Origin: Nageia nagi
Lineage: Eukaryota > Pinophyta
Assembly (NCBI GenBank): GCA_050084985.1
Contig: JBITNC010000002.1
Span: 11,346,001 to 11,410,000 of the forward strand
Reading direction: 5' to 3'
Length of the DNA: 64,000 nucleotides
Below are positions 1-10,205 of the stretch, piece after piece (the first letter of the stretch is position 1; every line of letters begins with the position of its first letter). Made by a program: the position numbers and the translations under genes. Under the pieces are notes generated by a model. That model searched no databases, was not told the origin of the DNA, and was given only the letters and a program-made list of their open reading frames with translations.

Positions 1-2369
1 TTGCATAAGCAATCAAAAAATTATGAAACATGAAGTAAAATGCATAAATAAAATATCATTTATTCATAACTTAAAACCTAAGAGTCCAATGGATTTTGTT
101 TACCAACCCCTAAGGGACATCTTTACATAAATCCATAATTTGCATAATTGAATTTTTTAATTTAGCATAAGAAATGATTACTTAGAGAAGTAATAAACAT
201 CTATCACTTTGCATAGGAAAAAAAAAGCATCAAATATTCCATTCATTTTTCCAATAACTTGCATAATTCCATTCACCACTTTGCATAAGGAATTTATTAA
301 GTTAAACACTTAAAAAAAATCTAGGTAATAGTCATACCATATTTGCATAAGATTCTAAAAATTTTAAGTAAGAAATCATAAAAAATTTCCCCCCTTTTTA
401 TTTAAAATCTCTCTTTAACACTTTAAACACTTAGTAGAAATCTTTTTAGAAAGTAGTAAAGTACTATGTTAATCAAAGTAAGTGTTTATTTTAAATCTTA
501 AAAATGCCAAAAAAATTCTTTATTGAAAAAAAAAAAACTTGTTACATTTTTCTAAAAAAGAAAGGTATTTAAGAGAAATGATAAGTTTTTACTCAACCAT
601 TAATGCATATTTGGCCCTTTATGCACTCTAAGTTAGATTTTATTAAATCATAATATTTTCCTCTAAACACTCCAAGTTATATTTCATTAAAGGATAATAT
701 TTTCCTTTAAACACTCCATGTCATGTTTATTAAATGGAAGGTTGGTAAAAAAAATTAAGACCTTAAGTTTTCTTGTAATAAACCAAAAATAATGCATGAC
801 AACGAAAAAATTATGCTTGGATTAATGTGAAAATGCAATCATTAAATTCATATCATTTTGGTTTTGTGAAAAAAAAGGCAAGTAACAGAAGACCATGGCT
901 GAGAGAGGTGCCCATGGAGGGAGGGCCTCAAAAAGAGAGAGAGGTCATGCAAGGAGGAGAAAATTAAGGACCATGAGAGGAAGGAGAGAATGAGCTGAGT
1001 AGCCAAGAGGGCCTAGGGTGGAAAAATAGGTAAGCAATGAAAAAATATTGAGCAAACAACAAAAGTCAAGCAAAGGAGTAAGCAAACAAGAACTCGATGT
1101 GGGCATGGGCCTGTGCAGGTTTGAATCCTACTATCCACAAAATTGTAGGAGGGTTTTGCCTGAAGTCGAGGTAGTGGAGGAGAGAAAATACCATCGCCCA
1201 AAAGGAGTACAAAACATTTGAAAAAATGTATACACATCTCAAAATACTATCCCCCAAAAGAAGTACAAAACATTTGAAAAAAAATGTATATGCATTTGAA
1301 AATACCGTTGCAAAAAAAGGAGTACAAAACTTTTGAAAAAAAATGTATACGCATATGAAAATACCATTTTTGTGTAATGCAAGCATATACATATATATTT
1401 TTGTTGTAAAGGATATGCAACATTTTTAAATTAACATTTCTACAAGGCATATTAAATATATATATTTTTTGTAAAAAAAGCAACCCCTTTTTTAATTTTT
1501 TTAATAAGCTAAAAAATAGCCTTATAAGTTCCGAAACAAAAATGTTATTTTTGAAAAAATAATTATATACTATCCTCTTGAAAAAAAAATCAATGTATTA
1601 AGTAATTTTGTAAAAATAAATTGCAACTATCATAAGAGGTTAGTAGAAATAAAAATATTGCATTATATTGCAATTTTGACCATATTTTGTCAAAAAAAAT
1701 AGAACTAACACATCCGATAAAATACATTAGTATCTTAATGACATAATCCAAAAAAAAAAGAAAGAAAGGAAGTTATACCTTCTTAATTTTTTTACCTCAG
1801 CAAGGTTGTTGAAGAAGGATGAGGAACCTCCAAGATGTTGAAGAAGAGCTTTCACACCAAGCTTTGATACCAAATGAGAGAAATGAACTATAACATGAAC
1901 AACTCTAAGCTCCCAAGATCACATGAAATCTCATACTAATATCAAGATAATTCAAGAATATAATCTCACAAAGTGACATAAGATGTAAATGGTTCCTCCA
2001 ACTAGGAGTACATCCACTAACTAGATCTCACTTCATTCATAAACATGAATCTCTAACAATTCTCCTAACTCATCTCTTAAACACTATCCTATAGCATAGA
2101 TTTACTCCACAAATTGGTATATGATCCAAAGAGGAAGCCTTCTATTTATAAGCCAAAATCCCTCTTTGGATCACCTTTTTACCCAATGTACAAAAGTAGG
2201 ACATGCACATCCTTTTTCCCAAGGGGCATGCTCATGACATGCAGTGTAGGATAAGTTACATTATCATATTCACTTAAATACTTAAGGTAACAAATGATAC
2301 CCTTAAGTATTAGTGAAATTACATAGAATATTATATAAAACCTTTACAATAATGCATTACATTCCAACA
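1..2369 (-). mobile_element. O0: 5' end of an old Copia element (leader + 5' LTR)
   Basis: A minus-strand Copia copy whose coding part lies off the left edge of the window. Only its noncoding leader (1-1874) and 5' LTR (1875-2369) are here. The leader around 60-120 matches the leader of O1 (about 16260-16350) and O2 (about 31640-31745), including the shared phrase about a 'caatggattttgtttacc' block. The primer-binding-site complement GCTTTGATACCA lies at 1861-1872, one mismatch from the site in the younger elements. A splice-donor-like GAG|GTAAAA falls at 1795 on the minus strand. The element interrupts a Tat-type integrase gene that continues directly at 2370. Positions 880-1020 hold a purine-rich block with no recognisable coding content. 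Confidence 0.8.
1875..2369 (-). repeat. 5' LTR of O0 (495 bp)
   Basis: The LTR begins TGTTGGAATG on the minus strand at 2369 and ends next to the primer-site complement. It aligns with the LTRs of O1 (27205-27695) and O2 (33652-34147), sharing a TATA-like TATTTATA (plus strand) at 2143-2150. Its partner LTR is outside the window, so no target-site duplication can be checked. Confidence 0.8.
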
Positions 2370-3327
2370 AAAGTATGTGTACAATGCCAAAAGCATGCAA
2401 AGTTAGAAGAACAACCCACTCAAGAACTTAATTCCATTATTTTTCCATGGTCCCTTGCTACTTGGGGCATAGATTTGATTGGTATGATTAATCCCCATTC
2501 TAGATAAGGAACAAATTTATCATCACAATGACAAAATATACTACCAAATGGGTGGAAGCCATTCCCATGAAGTCAATTATACAAGAAAAGATTGTTGCAT
2601 TCCTTATAGAATACATCATCACTAGATTTGATGTGCCACAAAGGTTGATCATGGATAATGGTTCAAATTTCAAGGGAAAATATATGCAAGCATTTTGTAA
2701 AAAGTTTCACATCACACAAAACTTTTCTTCAATTTACTTCCCTCAAGGAAATGGTCAAGCTGAAGCAACAAATAAGGCACTTAAGAGTATTCTTACCAAA
2801 ACATGGGATAAATACAAAAGAGATTAGCATGAGCAATTATTACCATATGCACTATGGGCCTACAAAACTAGTGTTTGAATATCCATTGGGGTAACCCCTT
2901 TTTCATTCGTAAATGTAGATGAGATAATTGTCCCACTTGAGTTTGAGATTCCTTCACTTAGGACCTCTTTACAGGGTGATATCTTAGATGAGAATGCAAG
3001 AAAAGCAAGATTATAATAGTTGGAAAGGTTATATGAAAAAAGAATCAAAGCCATTGAACATCAAAAGGTCTACCATGCCAAACTTAAGAGAGCATTTAGC
3101 AAGAAGATAAAAGTTGAAGAGTTCAAAATAGGGACCTAGTCTTAAAAGAGAATATCAACAAAACAATAACAAATGAGGAGGCTAAAGGAAAATTTGAACC
3201 CAATTGATAGGCCCATATGTTGTTGTTGATGCAATAGGATCAGAAGCATATAGGTTATCAACTTTTGATGTCAAAGAGGAAGAAAAAACCTTTAATGCCA
3301 TCCATATCAAGTGTTTTTACACTTAAA
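2370..3327 (+). pseudogene. Ty3/Gypsy (Tat-type) integrase remnant
   Basis: This is the integrase end of a Gypsy polyprotein, which inserts cDNA into the genome. The reading starts inside the zinc-binding region (C-x2-C at about 2380) and runs into the catalytic core. Visible core landmarks are D in 'GIDLIG' (about 2472), D in 'IMDNGSNF' (about 2655) and E in 'GNGQAEATNK'. It continues through 'LLPYALWAYKTS' and a C-terminal part resembling 'GDLVLK...EPNWIGPYVV', which is typical of the plant Tat lineage. It is broken by a stop and frameshift between 2505 and 2528, a stop at 2825 and several later ones. The 5' side is cut by O0 at 2370. The lineage call is from remembered family motifs, not a search. 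Confidence 0.8.
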
Positions 3328-3490
3328 AAAGCATAACTCTATGCCCTTACAAAATAATTCATATTATACACATGGGCACAATCTCTTTTTATTTTTTGTA
3401 TAGATCCAAGAAAGACATGGCATCGATGGGGTGCTTAACTGTTAGTACGATGTTGGCAATGTGCAAAAAAAAAACTTGATAGTATAATAT

Positions 3491-4035
3491 CTTCGGATCA
3501 TGGACATAAAAATGCATGATCATCGATGGCCAACAAAATGACTAGTGAAAGCTCCCACTTAAAAGTAAATCGATGATATAGCCATTAGCAATTTGTTGAC
3601 ATTGGACCATCTCCAATGGATGATATATTTTGCTATGTATCCACATGGTTCTTTGCTTTGAACCCATATAAATCATACTATCTTTGGATGATGGACATAA
3701 AAATGTATGATCTTAGATGGCCCATGAAATGCCTATTGAGAGTTCCCTCACTTAAAAGTAAACTGATGATACAATTGTTAGCAATTCGTTGACATTGGAT
3801 CATCTCCAATGGAAGATACATTTTGTTGTGTATCCACATGGTTTTTGTTGTGAACCCATCTAAAGCATTCTTTCTTTAGATCATGGACATAGAAATACAT
3901 TATTACCAATGGCCATCAATATGGCTAGTGAGAGTTCACTCACTTAAAAGATAAACTGATGATGCATCCATAAGTAAGATTGCTAACATTAGATCATCTT
4001 TTATGGATGACATAACTTACTATGCATCCATACCT
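3491..4035 (+). repeat. Three tandem copies of a ~191-bp repeat
   Basis: Three diverged direct copies start near 3491, 3681 and 3873. Each opens with 'TTxGATxATGGACATA', contains 'CACTTAAAAG' and ends with 'TATCCACATGGTT' or a variant. They lie just 3' of the Gypsy integrase, where Tat/Ogre-type elements are known to carry variable tandem repeats in the region between pol and the 3' LTR. The array is therefore probably part of that element. Confidence 0.8.
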
Positions 4036-5099
4036 TTATTTTCTAGTTAACACTTAATTGTAGGTACACATATCTAGAAAAATAGAAGCAAATTATAGTC
4101 AAAACTAGGGCATCAACATCATGCTCACTATCTTTCAAGCCACCATCAGCATACATTTTATTACCATTTCCATCCATCCAAAGCATAACCTCCCTTTTGA
4201 GGCATGGACATAAGTGCATCAGCTTCTTAAGTATCTGACACAATAGGATGACTAGATTCATGATTGAAACAATATGGAGGCACATCATATCTTCCATCTC
4301 CAGCTTGGATATGGATTTTTACACTCATTCAACCATCATTCAAATAGTATCTTGAAGATAGCTTCTTCAGTAGCTTTTTCCTTGGTTACTCCACTCAAGG
4401 ATCTTTCTTGGGGCACCCAAGTCAAAAGGGGGGCAACATAAGGACCCTTAACATCATTTATTCATATTCAACAAAAGATAGTATTAGTAAAAAGATCAAA
4501 AAAATTTCTTCTATATCTTTGCTACACTTCTTCTTTGGACATGTAATTTCATTACTTCAATCACATATCCAAAGAGGGGCAAAAGTAAACACCTCAAAAT
4601 GAACCTTTATGTATTTAATAAATCATTTTAATCCCTTAACAATGTATCATTTAAAAAGGGATTAAAAATATATAAGAAAGGTGTAGGCCATGTATTTGAT
4701 CATGTGGAATATACAAGGGGTCAAAATATCAAAGTCATGTAAACTTGTATCATACATAGAGGCATCATTTGATGAACTATAGATCATGAGTGAATCATGG
4801 GCTAATATTAATTTCAAGCTAATACAAGGATTATCAATTGAAGATCATTTGAAGGATTGCAACTTACTTTTTCTATCTATATTATGCATCTATTATTCTA
4901 TAAGTTCAAATGTATGTTCATCATTTAATTATTCCCTAATTTGCTCATCGCTACATTCTTATTTGCATTTGTAAATTCACTCATCTTATGGCACTGGTAG
5001 CATGCCAATTATAGGGCACTAGCGACATACTTGTTCACGAATGTATGCCTTGTTCTTTGTGCATTTTTTAATTAATGAAATGAATATAGAATTTAAGTA
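4036..5099. other. Unassigned sequence, possibly the Gypsy 3' UTR and LTR
   Basis: I see no coding sequence. Purine tracts that could act as polypurine tracts occur at about 4422-4433 and 4571-4580 in the orientation of the Gypsy remnant. The following few hundred bases could be its LTR, but I find no second copy in the window to prove it. The right end abuts the truncated 3' end of O1. Confidence 0.3.
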
Positions 5100-6690
5100 A
5101 ACACTGAGCTTTCGAGAGGGGCTTGGTGAACAAATCAATGGAGTTCAAGGTGGATGGATAATACTCCAAATGTATGATGCCATTAAGAACCTTCTCTCTA
5201 ATAAAATAGGCATGAATTTTTACATGATTTGTTCTTTGATGGAATAATGGATTCTTAGCCAAAGAAATAGCCAATTGATTATCTAAAGAAATCAAAGATG
5301 AGCCACCTTGCTCATACCTAATTTCTTTTTGAAAATGCCTTAGCTAAATGGCTTCCTGAGATGTAATAGACATGGCATGATATTTAGCTTCTATGGTGGA
5401 AAGCGAAATAGTAAGTTACTTCTTGGAAGTCCATGAGATAGCACCTGAACCAATGCTAAGCACATACATAGAGGTTGACTTCTTATCATCTCTATCTATT
5501 CCATAGTCAAAATTTGAGAATCTAAAGAGAATAAATGAGGGTAACTTGGAATTCTTGAGAGCAAGATCCTTAGTCCCTGCAACATACCTCAATATTTGCT
5601 TAACAGCATTGAGGTGCTCAACATAAGGTTTCTGCATGAATTGTGCCATCAGATTGACTTCAAAGGTAATATCTTACCTAGATATAGTCAAATACAAAAA
5701 ACTACCAATTAATTACCTGTAAGTTATAGCATCAGCTAACTAAGAGTTGAGGCTTAGAGAAATAGTGATTCTAAGAGAGATTGGTATTGCAGCATATCTA
5801 CACTCTTTCATTCCAAACTTCTACAAGATGTTTAATATATACTTAGATTGATTGAGGTAGTACAATCCTTATATTGATACACTTGCATTCTACGATAGTA
5901 ATACAAGAGACCAAGATCAATCATTTCAAACATTATTTTAAGTTTGGATATGCACTCTTGAATGATTTCATCATTATTTTTAGTAATCAAAAGATTGTCT
6001 ACATAAAGAAGAATCAAGACCACATCTTTTCTTTGATTGAGCATATATAGATCAAAGTCATAAAAACACTTAGAGAAACCAATATCTGCAAAGTACCTTG
6101 AAATCTTACTATATCAGGCTCGAGGTGCTTGTTTAAGTCCATACAATGACTTCTTTAGATTACACACAAAGAACTCTTTGCCTTCCATAATAAACCCTTC
6201 TAGTTGATTCATGAAGATTTTCACATCTAATTCACCATTGAGAAATGCACTCTTGATGTCAAATTGAAAAAATTTTCATCTTTGAGCTATAAAAAGAGTA
6301 AGGATAACTCTCATAGTAGGCACATTTGCCACAAGAGAAAAGGTTTTTTTCATAATCTAAATCATATTTTTGAGCAAAACCTTTAGCTACTAACCTTACC
6401 TTATATTTCTCATTATTTCCAATTGAATTGAACTTGACCTTATAGATCCACTTATTGCCAATCACATTCTTCTCATTAGGATAGGGAATTAAGTCCCAAG
6501 TTTTATTTTTCATAAGCACCTCATACTCCAATTTCATGGCTTCCATCTAGAATCATGCTTAGAAATTTATTTGAAGGTTGAGGGCTCATGTTTGCTATCA
6601 ATCTTAGCAATTAAGGATTTGTTCAAAGTCTTGCTACTTGTTACCCTTTGAGTTGGAGAATTTGATTCTTGAGGTGACTTATCTATATTA
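5100..6690 (-). pseudogene. O1 gag-pol remnant: RT and RNase H part
   Basis: Broken minus-strand frames encode the end of a Copia polyprotein. A block around 6546-6400 matches 'WDLxPYPNEKNVIGNKWIYKVKFNS'. RT follows, with the active-site box reading YVDN in place of YVDD (about 5985). The RNase H and C-terminal part runs through 'MQKPYVEHLNAVKQILRYVAGTKDLA' (5649 onward), 'SGAISW' and 'HVKIHAYFIREKVL'. Many stops and shifts split it, and the frame is lost just before the usual C-terminus. The same polyprotein continues at 16092-15449, on the far side of element A. Confidence 0.85.
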
Positions 6691-7188
6691 TGTTAGAATT
6701 TGTAATGAAATATTGTGAATATCTAAACTCCTTGTAAATTTAATTAATCACTTAAGGGTATGTAGATACCTTAAGAGATTAATTGAATTCTTTAATATGT
6801 AGACTTTGACTTTACCAAAGTGGTTAGTTGGTAGGTTGAAGTTTGGTGATACATTTAATGTAACCCTAACCTTACCCTTGGGTTAAAGGGAGGTTAGGGA
6901 GGTGCTCTCAAGCTATAAATAGAGGGCCTCTCCTCTTGTAAACATATCTAAGTCTTGGAGTAAGATTACTCTACTTGGTTGTGTAGGAGAGAGCTAGAGA
7001 ATAGTTGTAAGAGAGACATAGATTGAGAATAGAGAACTAGTTGTGGATGTAGTCCCAAGGAGGGAGGAACCACATTATATTGGTGTCATATTGTGTGAAT
7101 GATATTCTTAGAATTATAGATGATGAATGATTTAGCTTCCTAATCTTAGGTCCTAGAGGATTTGTTTAGATCTAGTTCAAATCCTTCA
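6691..7188 (+). repeat. Element A 5' LTR (498 bp)
   Basis: It starts TGTTAGAATT and ends ATCCTTCA. It matches 14946-15443 except at four positions. A perfect TATAAATA lies at 6914-6921. Confidence 0.97.
6914..6921 (+). promoter_or_regulatory. Putative TATA box in the A 5' LTR
   Basis: TATAAATA followed by GAGGGCC. The same motif is at 16815-16822 in B and, reversed, at 63641-63648 in C and 27466-27473 in O1. It is the likely core promoter for the genomic RNA; the start site itself is not shown. Confidence 0.6.
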
Positions 7189-7190
7189 AT

Positions 7191-7202
7191 TGGTATCAGA
7201 GC
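7191..7202 (+). other. Primer binding site of A (initiator-Met tRNA)
   Basis: TGGTATCAGAGC begins two bases after the 5' LTR. It is complementary to the 3' end of plant initiator methionine tRNA, the usual Copia primer for minus-strand synthesis. Confidence 0.92.
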
Positions 7203-7833
7203 CTTATTGTGGAAGCTCTTCTTCTAGGTGTAGACACTCTCCTTGTTGTAGAAGCTCTACTTTTGGTGTGGAAGCTACATCTTGGAGGTTCTTCATCCTT
7301 CTTCACTCCTCATCTTACACCCCTTGGTGAGGTAAATTTTTAAGAAAAGATATAAAGTTCCTCCTTATTTGATCATTTTTTTTGGATTATTACATAATGC
7401 TACTAACACATTATTTGCTATGTGTTAGTCCTTTTTAAGTTATGATTAACAAGTTGCAATTTTTTTTACTAATCCTCTATGTTACTTGCAATTTTAAATT
7501 GCTATAGTTCTTTTAAAAAGGGTTAGTATACAACAATTGTAATTTGTTGTTCATATTATATTGAACTTAAAAGTATGTGTTGGTTCAATTATTTGATTAA
7601 ATACCAATATATGATGCAAAATTGCAATATTTTTACTAACATTTTTTTTGTTAGTAGTATTATGTTATTACTATTGGCTTAAAAATAGTACTATATTAAT
7701 GTGACATTTCTCCTACATATCATACCATTTTTTATGTTAATGGTATTTTTAGTGAGGCATGAATATTTAAAAGTTTGAGAGTAGGACAATTTTTATTACC
7801 ACAATTTTAGGGGCACAATAATATATTCAAAGG

Positions 7834-7836
<3 letters not shown>

Positions 7837-7890
<54 letters not shown>
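7837..7890. repeat. (TA)27 microsatellite
   Basis: A perfect 54-base TA run within the A leader. Confidence 0.95.
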
Positions 7891-7892
<2 letters not shown>

Positions 7893-8307
7893 TATTTCTT
7901 ATTTTGTTTTAACTTTGTTTAAAATAATTAACACAAACGTATATATATATTTTTATTTCAATCAAAAATATATATATATCTATTTTTTTTATATTTTAAA
8001 ATCTGTTTAAAATATAAATAAAAAATAATCAAATACATATATAAATTGTTTATATTTTAAATTTGTTTAAAATATAATAAAACAAAATAATTATTTAGGG
8101 GGCAGGTCAGGGCCACTCAAAATTTATTATTTTCATTCAATCAAATTTAAACCATACACAATGTGTGGCTCCTCCACCCATGCGACGCCATCGCCCACCT
8201 CCCTGGTGGCTCCTCCCGTCCGATGCCGCCCCTGCGTACACCTCCTCTGCTCGCCGGCTCCTGCCCACGATGCTGCCTAGTTTTGTGGCCAGCGTTGATC
8301 ATCGAAG

Positions 8308-8790
8308 GCACTCAAATTGTTTAACAACATGCCTCATCCATGATACAATCATGATTCCTAGCTCTGCATGGCTTCGTGCATTGTTTGACCATGCTGCAGA
8401 CAACGTGGCTCCTCCCGTCAACGTCTCTGTCCCCCGACTGCCTCCACTTCTCCGCCTGCCTCCACAGCTCTTGCGACATGTTTGGCGTACTCCCTACTGT
8501 AGCCACCATTACCTAGCCTCCACTGCTCGCAACACCATTTCCCTGGCTTGCCATGGCGATGACCTGTAAGAACATCATGATGCAGTCTGTCTCCATTGAT
8601 CGTTGGCCATGACAACACCGGCTATATTAAACGGGTCTGCTGATATGCCCTGCTTACCAGCTTTACACCCACCGGCTTCATCGACCCACTCCGTCTCTGG
8701 CCTTCAATGTTCATGGGATATGCCCATAACGAACCTACCCTGCTCATCGACCCCGTTTCATGGCCTGCAATGCTCGTAGGATATGCAATA
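8308..8790 (+). pseudogene. PPR gene fragments captured in the leader of A
   Basis: Short out-of-frame pieces read as plant pentatricopeptide repeats, a family of organelle RNA-binding proteins. 'ALKLFNNMPHP' is at 8308-8340, 'LFDHAADNVAP' at 8381-8413, 'WPSMFMGYAHNE' from 8698 and 'DPVSWPAMLVGYA' at 8749-8787. These fit the PLS-class pattern 'ALxLFxxMxxxDxVSWxxMIxGYAxNG'. The surrounding 8165-9060 is GC-rich, unlike the AT-rich flanks, as expected for DNA taken from a gene. The orientation is the same as gag-pol. No continuous frame remains, so it is not a functional gene. Confidence 0.65.
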
Positions 8791-9210
8791 TTTTTTAAAC
8801 TGCATGCTATCGATACGTTTTATGGACTACAAGCTCCCTCCTCCGTGCACTGGGCTGGTCAACAGCCACCCCACACGCCTCACACGACCTCCACCACCTT
8901 ACGCGGCCTCCTTACCGCCTTGGACTCCTTCTGTAACCCAGCCTCTCCCACTCCACGTGACTCACCACCCTTCTACACCCTTTGGTCTCTCCTGCCCAGC
9001 TTCTCCACCTCCCTGAGGCTTACACATGGCCCTTTCATTTTTTTGTCAAACTCTTGTTGTTGTGTATTTAATTTTTTTTACCCACTCCAACTTTGCTTTG
9101 ATTTTTTGCCTTAGTCACCCTCACACTTAAACATAATTTTTTTTAGCATCCAAGTTGTTAGCACTTTAAGTAAAAATGGGGGGGGGATTTTTTATCATTT
9201 TTTACTTAAA

Positions 9211-9334
9211 TGCTAAATAGATCTTGCATGCTAAATAGATCTTGCATGTGATGCTAAATAGATCTTGCATGTTACTTAAATGTTTATGTCATGCTAAATA
9301 GATCTTGCATGTGATGCTAAATAGATCTTGCATG
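9211..9334 (+). repeat. Five copies of a ~20-bp repeat in the A leader
   Basis: GCTAAATAGATCTTGCATG occurs five times. The last four form two copies of a longer ~61-bp unit that also includes TTACTTAAAT. Each short unit holds the palindrome AGATCT and ends GCATG. B has a different 79-bp duplication in the corresponding place. Confidence 0.9.
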
Positions 9335-10205
9335 TTACTTAAATTTTTACGTTAAAATGCATGATGCATGTTTAAAACTTAAAATCATGGACTAATACAT
9401 GTTTAAGTTATGGATTTATGCTAAATAGGACTTAGCATTTGAAAAATTCATTATTTTTGAACTTGAGCAAAAATATGAAAAATGTAAAAGTCCTTTAGGG
9501 GTTAGTACAAAACCCATTGGACTCAATTTTTGGCCTCTTAAGGTTTCAAGTTCGTGTGGATGGAGTATTTTCACTTTACTTTATATTTTTACACATTTGC
9601 CTTATACTTGCAATACGCAAAAATTTGAAAGGAACCCCTAAAATGAATACATCCGCACGTATTTTCCACAACATGACTTGTTTGGGGAGCCATGAGGTGA
9701 GGATAGGGCAGACTGGAGCCCTTTTAGTCTGAAGAATCGAGTGGTGGTAAGTCCGTCTTAATTGCCCCTAAGACCTCTGTTGGATTGGACATAACTCTAT
9801 TAGGTGGACAGGCATGTGTGTAGTGATACCACATGTCCGCACATCCATTCAGGGATTATCCTGATAACCTAGGAGGAAAACTGAAAACCTTAATCAAGAT
9901 AATTAAAATGGCCGGTCCAAGATACGTCGGATCCTTGGAAAATAGTTAATACTTCTCCTTGTGAGAGTATATTACTGACCAAGGTGAACTGGTTGAGGAC
10001 TGGTAGTACCTGGGCTCCACCTTGCGGGCATCCAGGTGAAGGCCTAATTCTATACAAGAAAACAACCCCAACTTTATCATTCTATGGATCGTGGTTAATG
10101 AGTTTGCACATGTGGGACATGTTTGCTTATTAGATGTTTTATATGTATAGATGGAAAATTGAAAAAGTTTACATTCTTATTGCATATTTATTTGTTTTTG
10201 TAGCA

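Larger units (their letters stand above)
7332..10203 (+). other. Presumed leader intron of A (2872 nt)
   Basis: A donor-like TGAG|GTAAAT at 7332 lies 140 bases after the primer site. A T-rich tract ending TTTTTGTAG at 10203 lies two bases before the gag ATG at 10206. Both junctions recur at the matching places in B and C, and the donor also in O0, O1 and O2. The interval is full of stops and upstream ATGs, so gag could hardly be translated without removing it. Splicing is inferred, not observed. Confidence 0.6.

Noticed and set aside
8165-8618. Overlapping open frames of 60-135 codons on both strands in the GC-rich leader of A
   Set aside because: GC-rich DNA gives long frames by chance. The frames have low-complexity Pro/Arg/Ser content and no start context. 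Only the short PPR-like pieces are supported.
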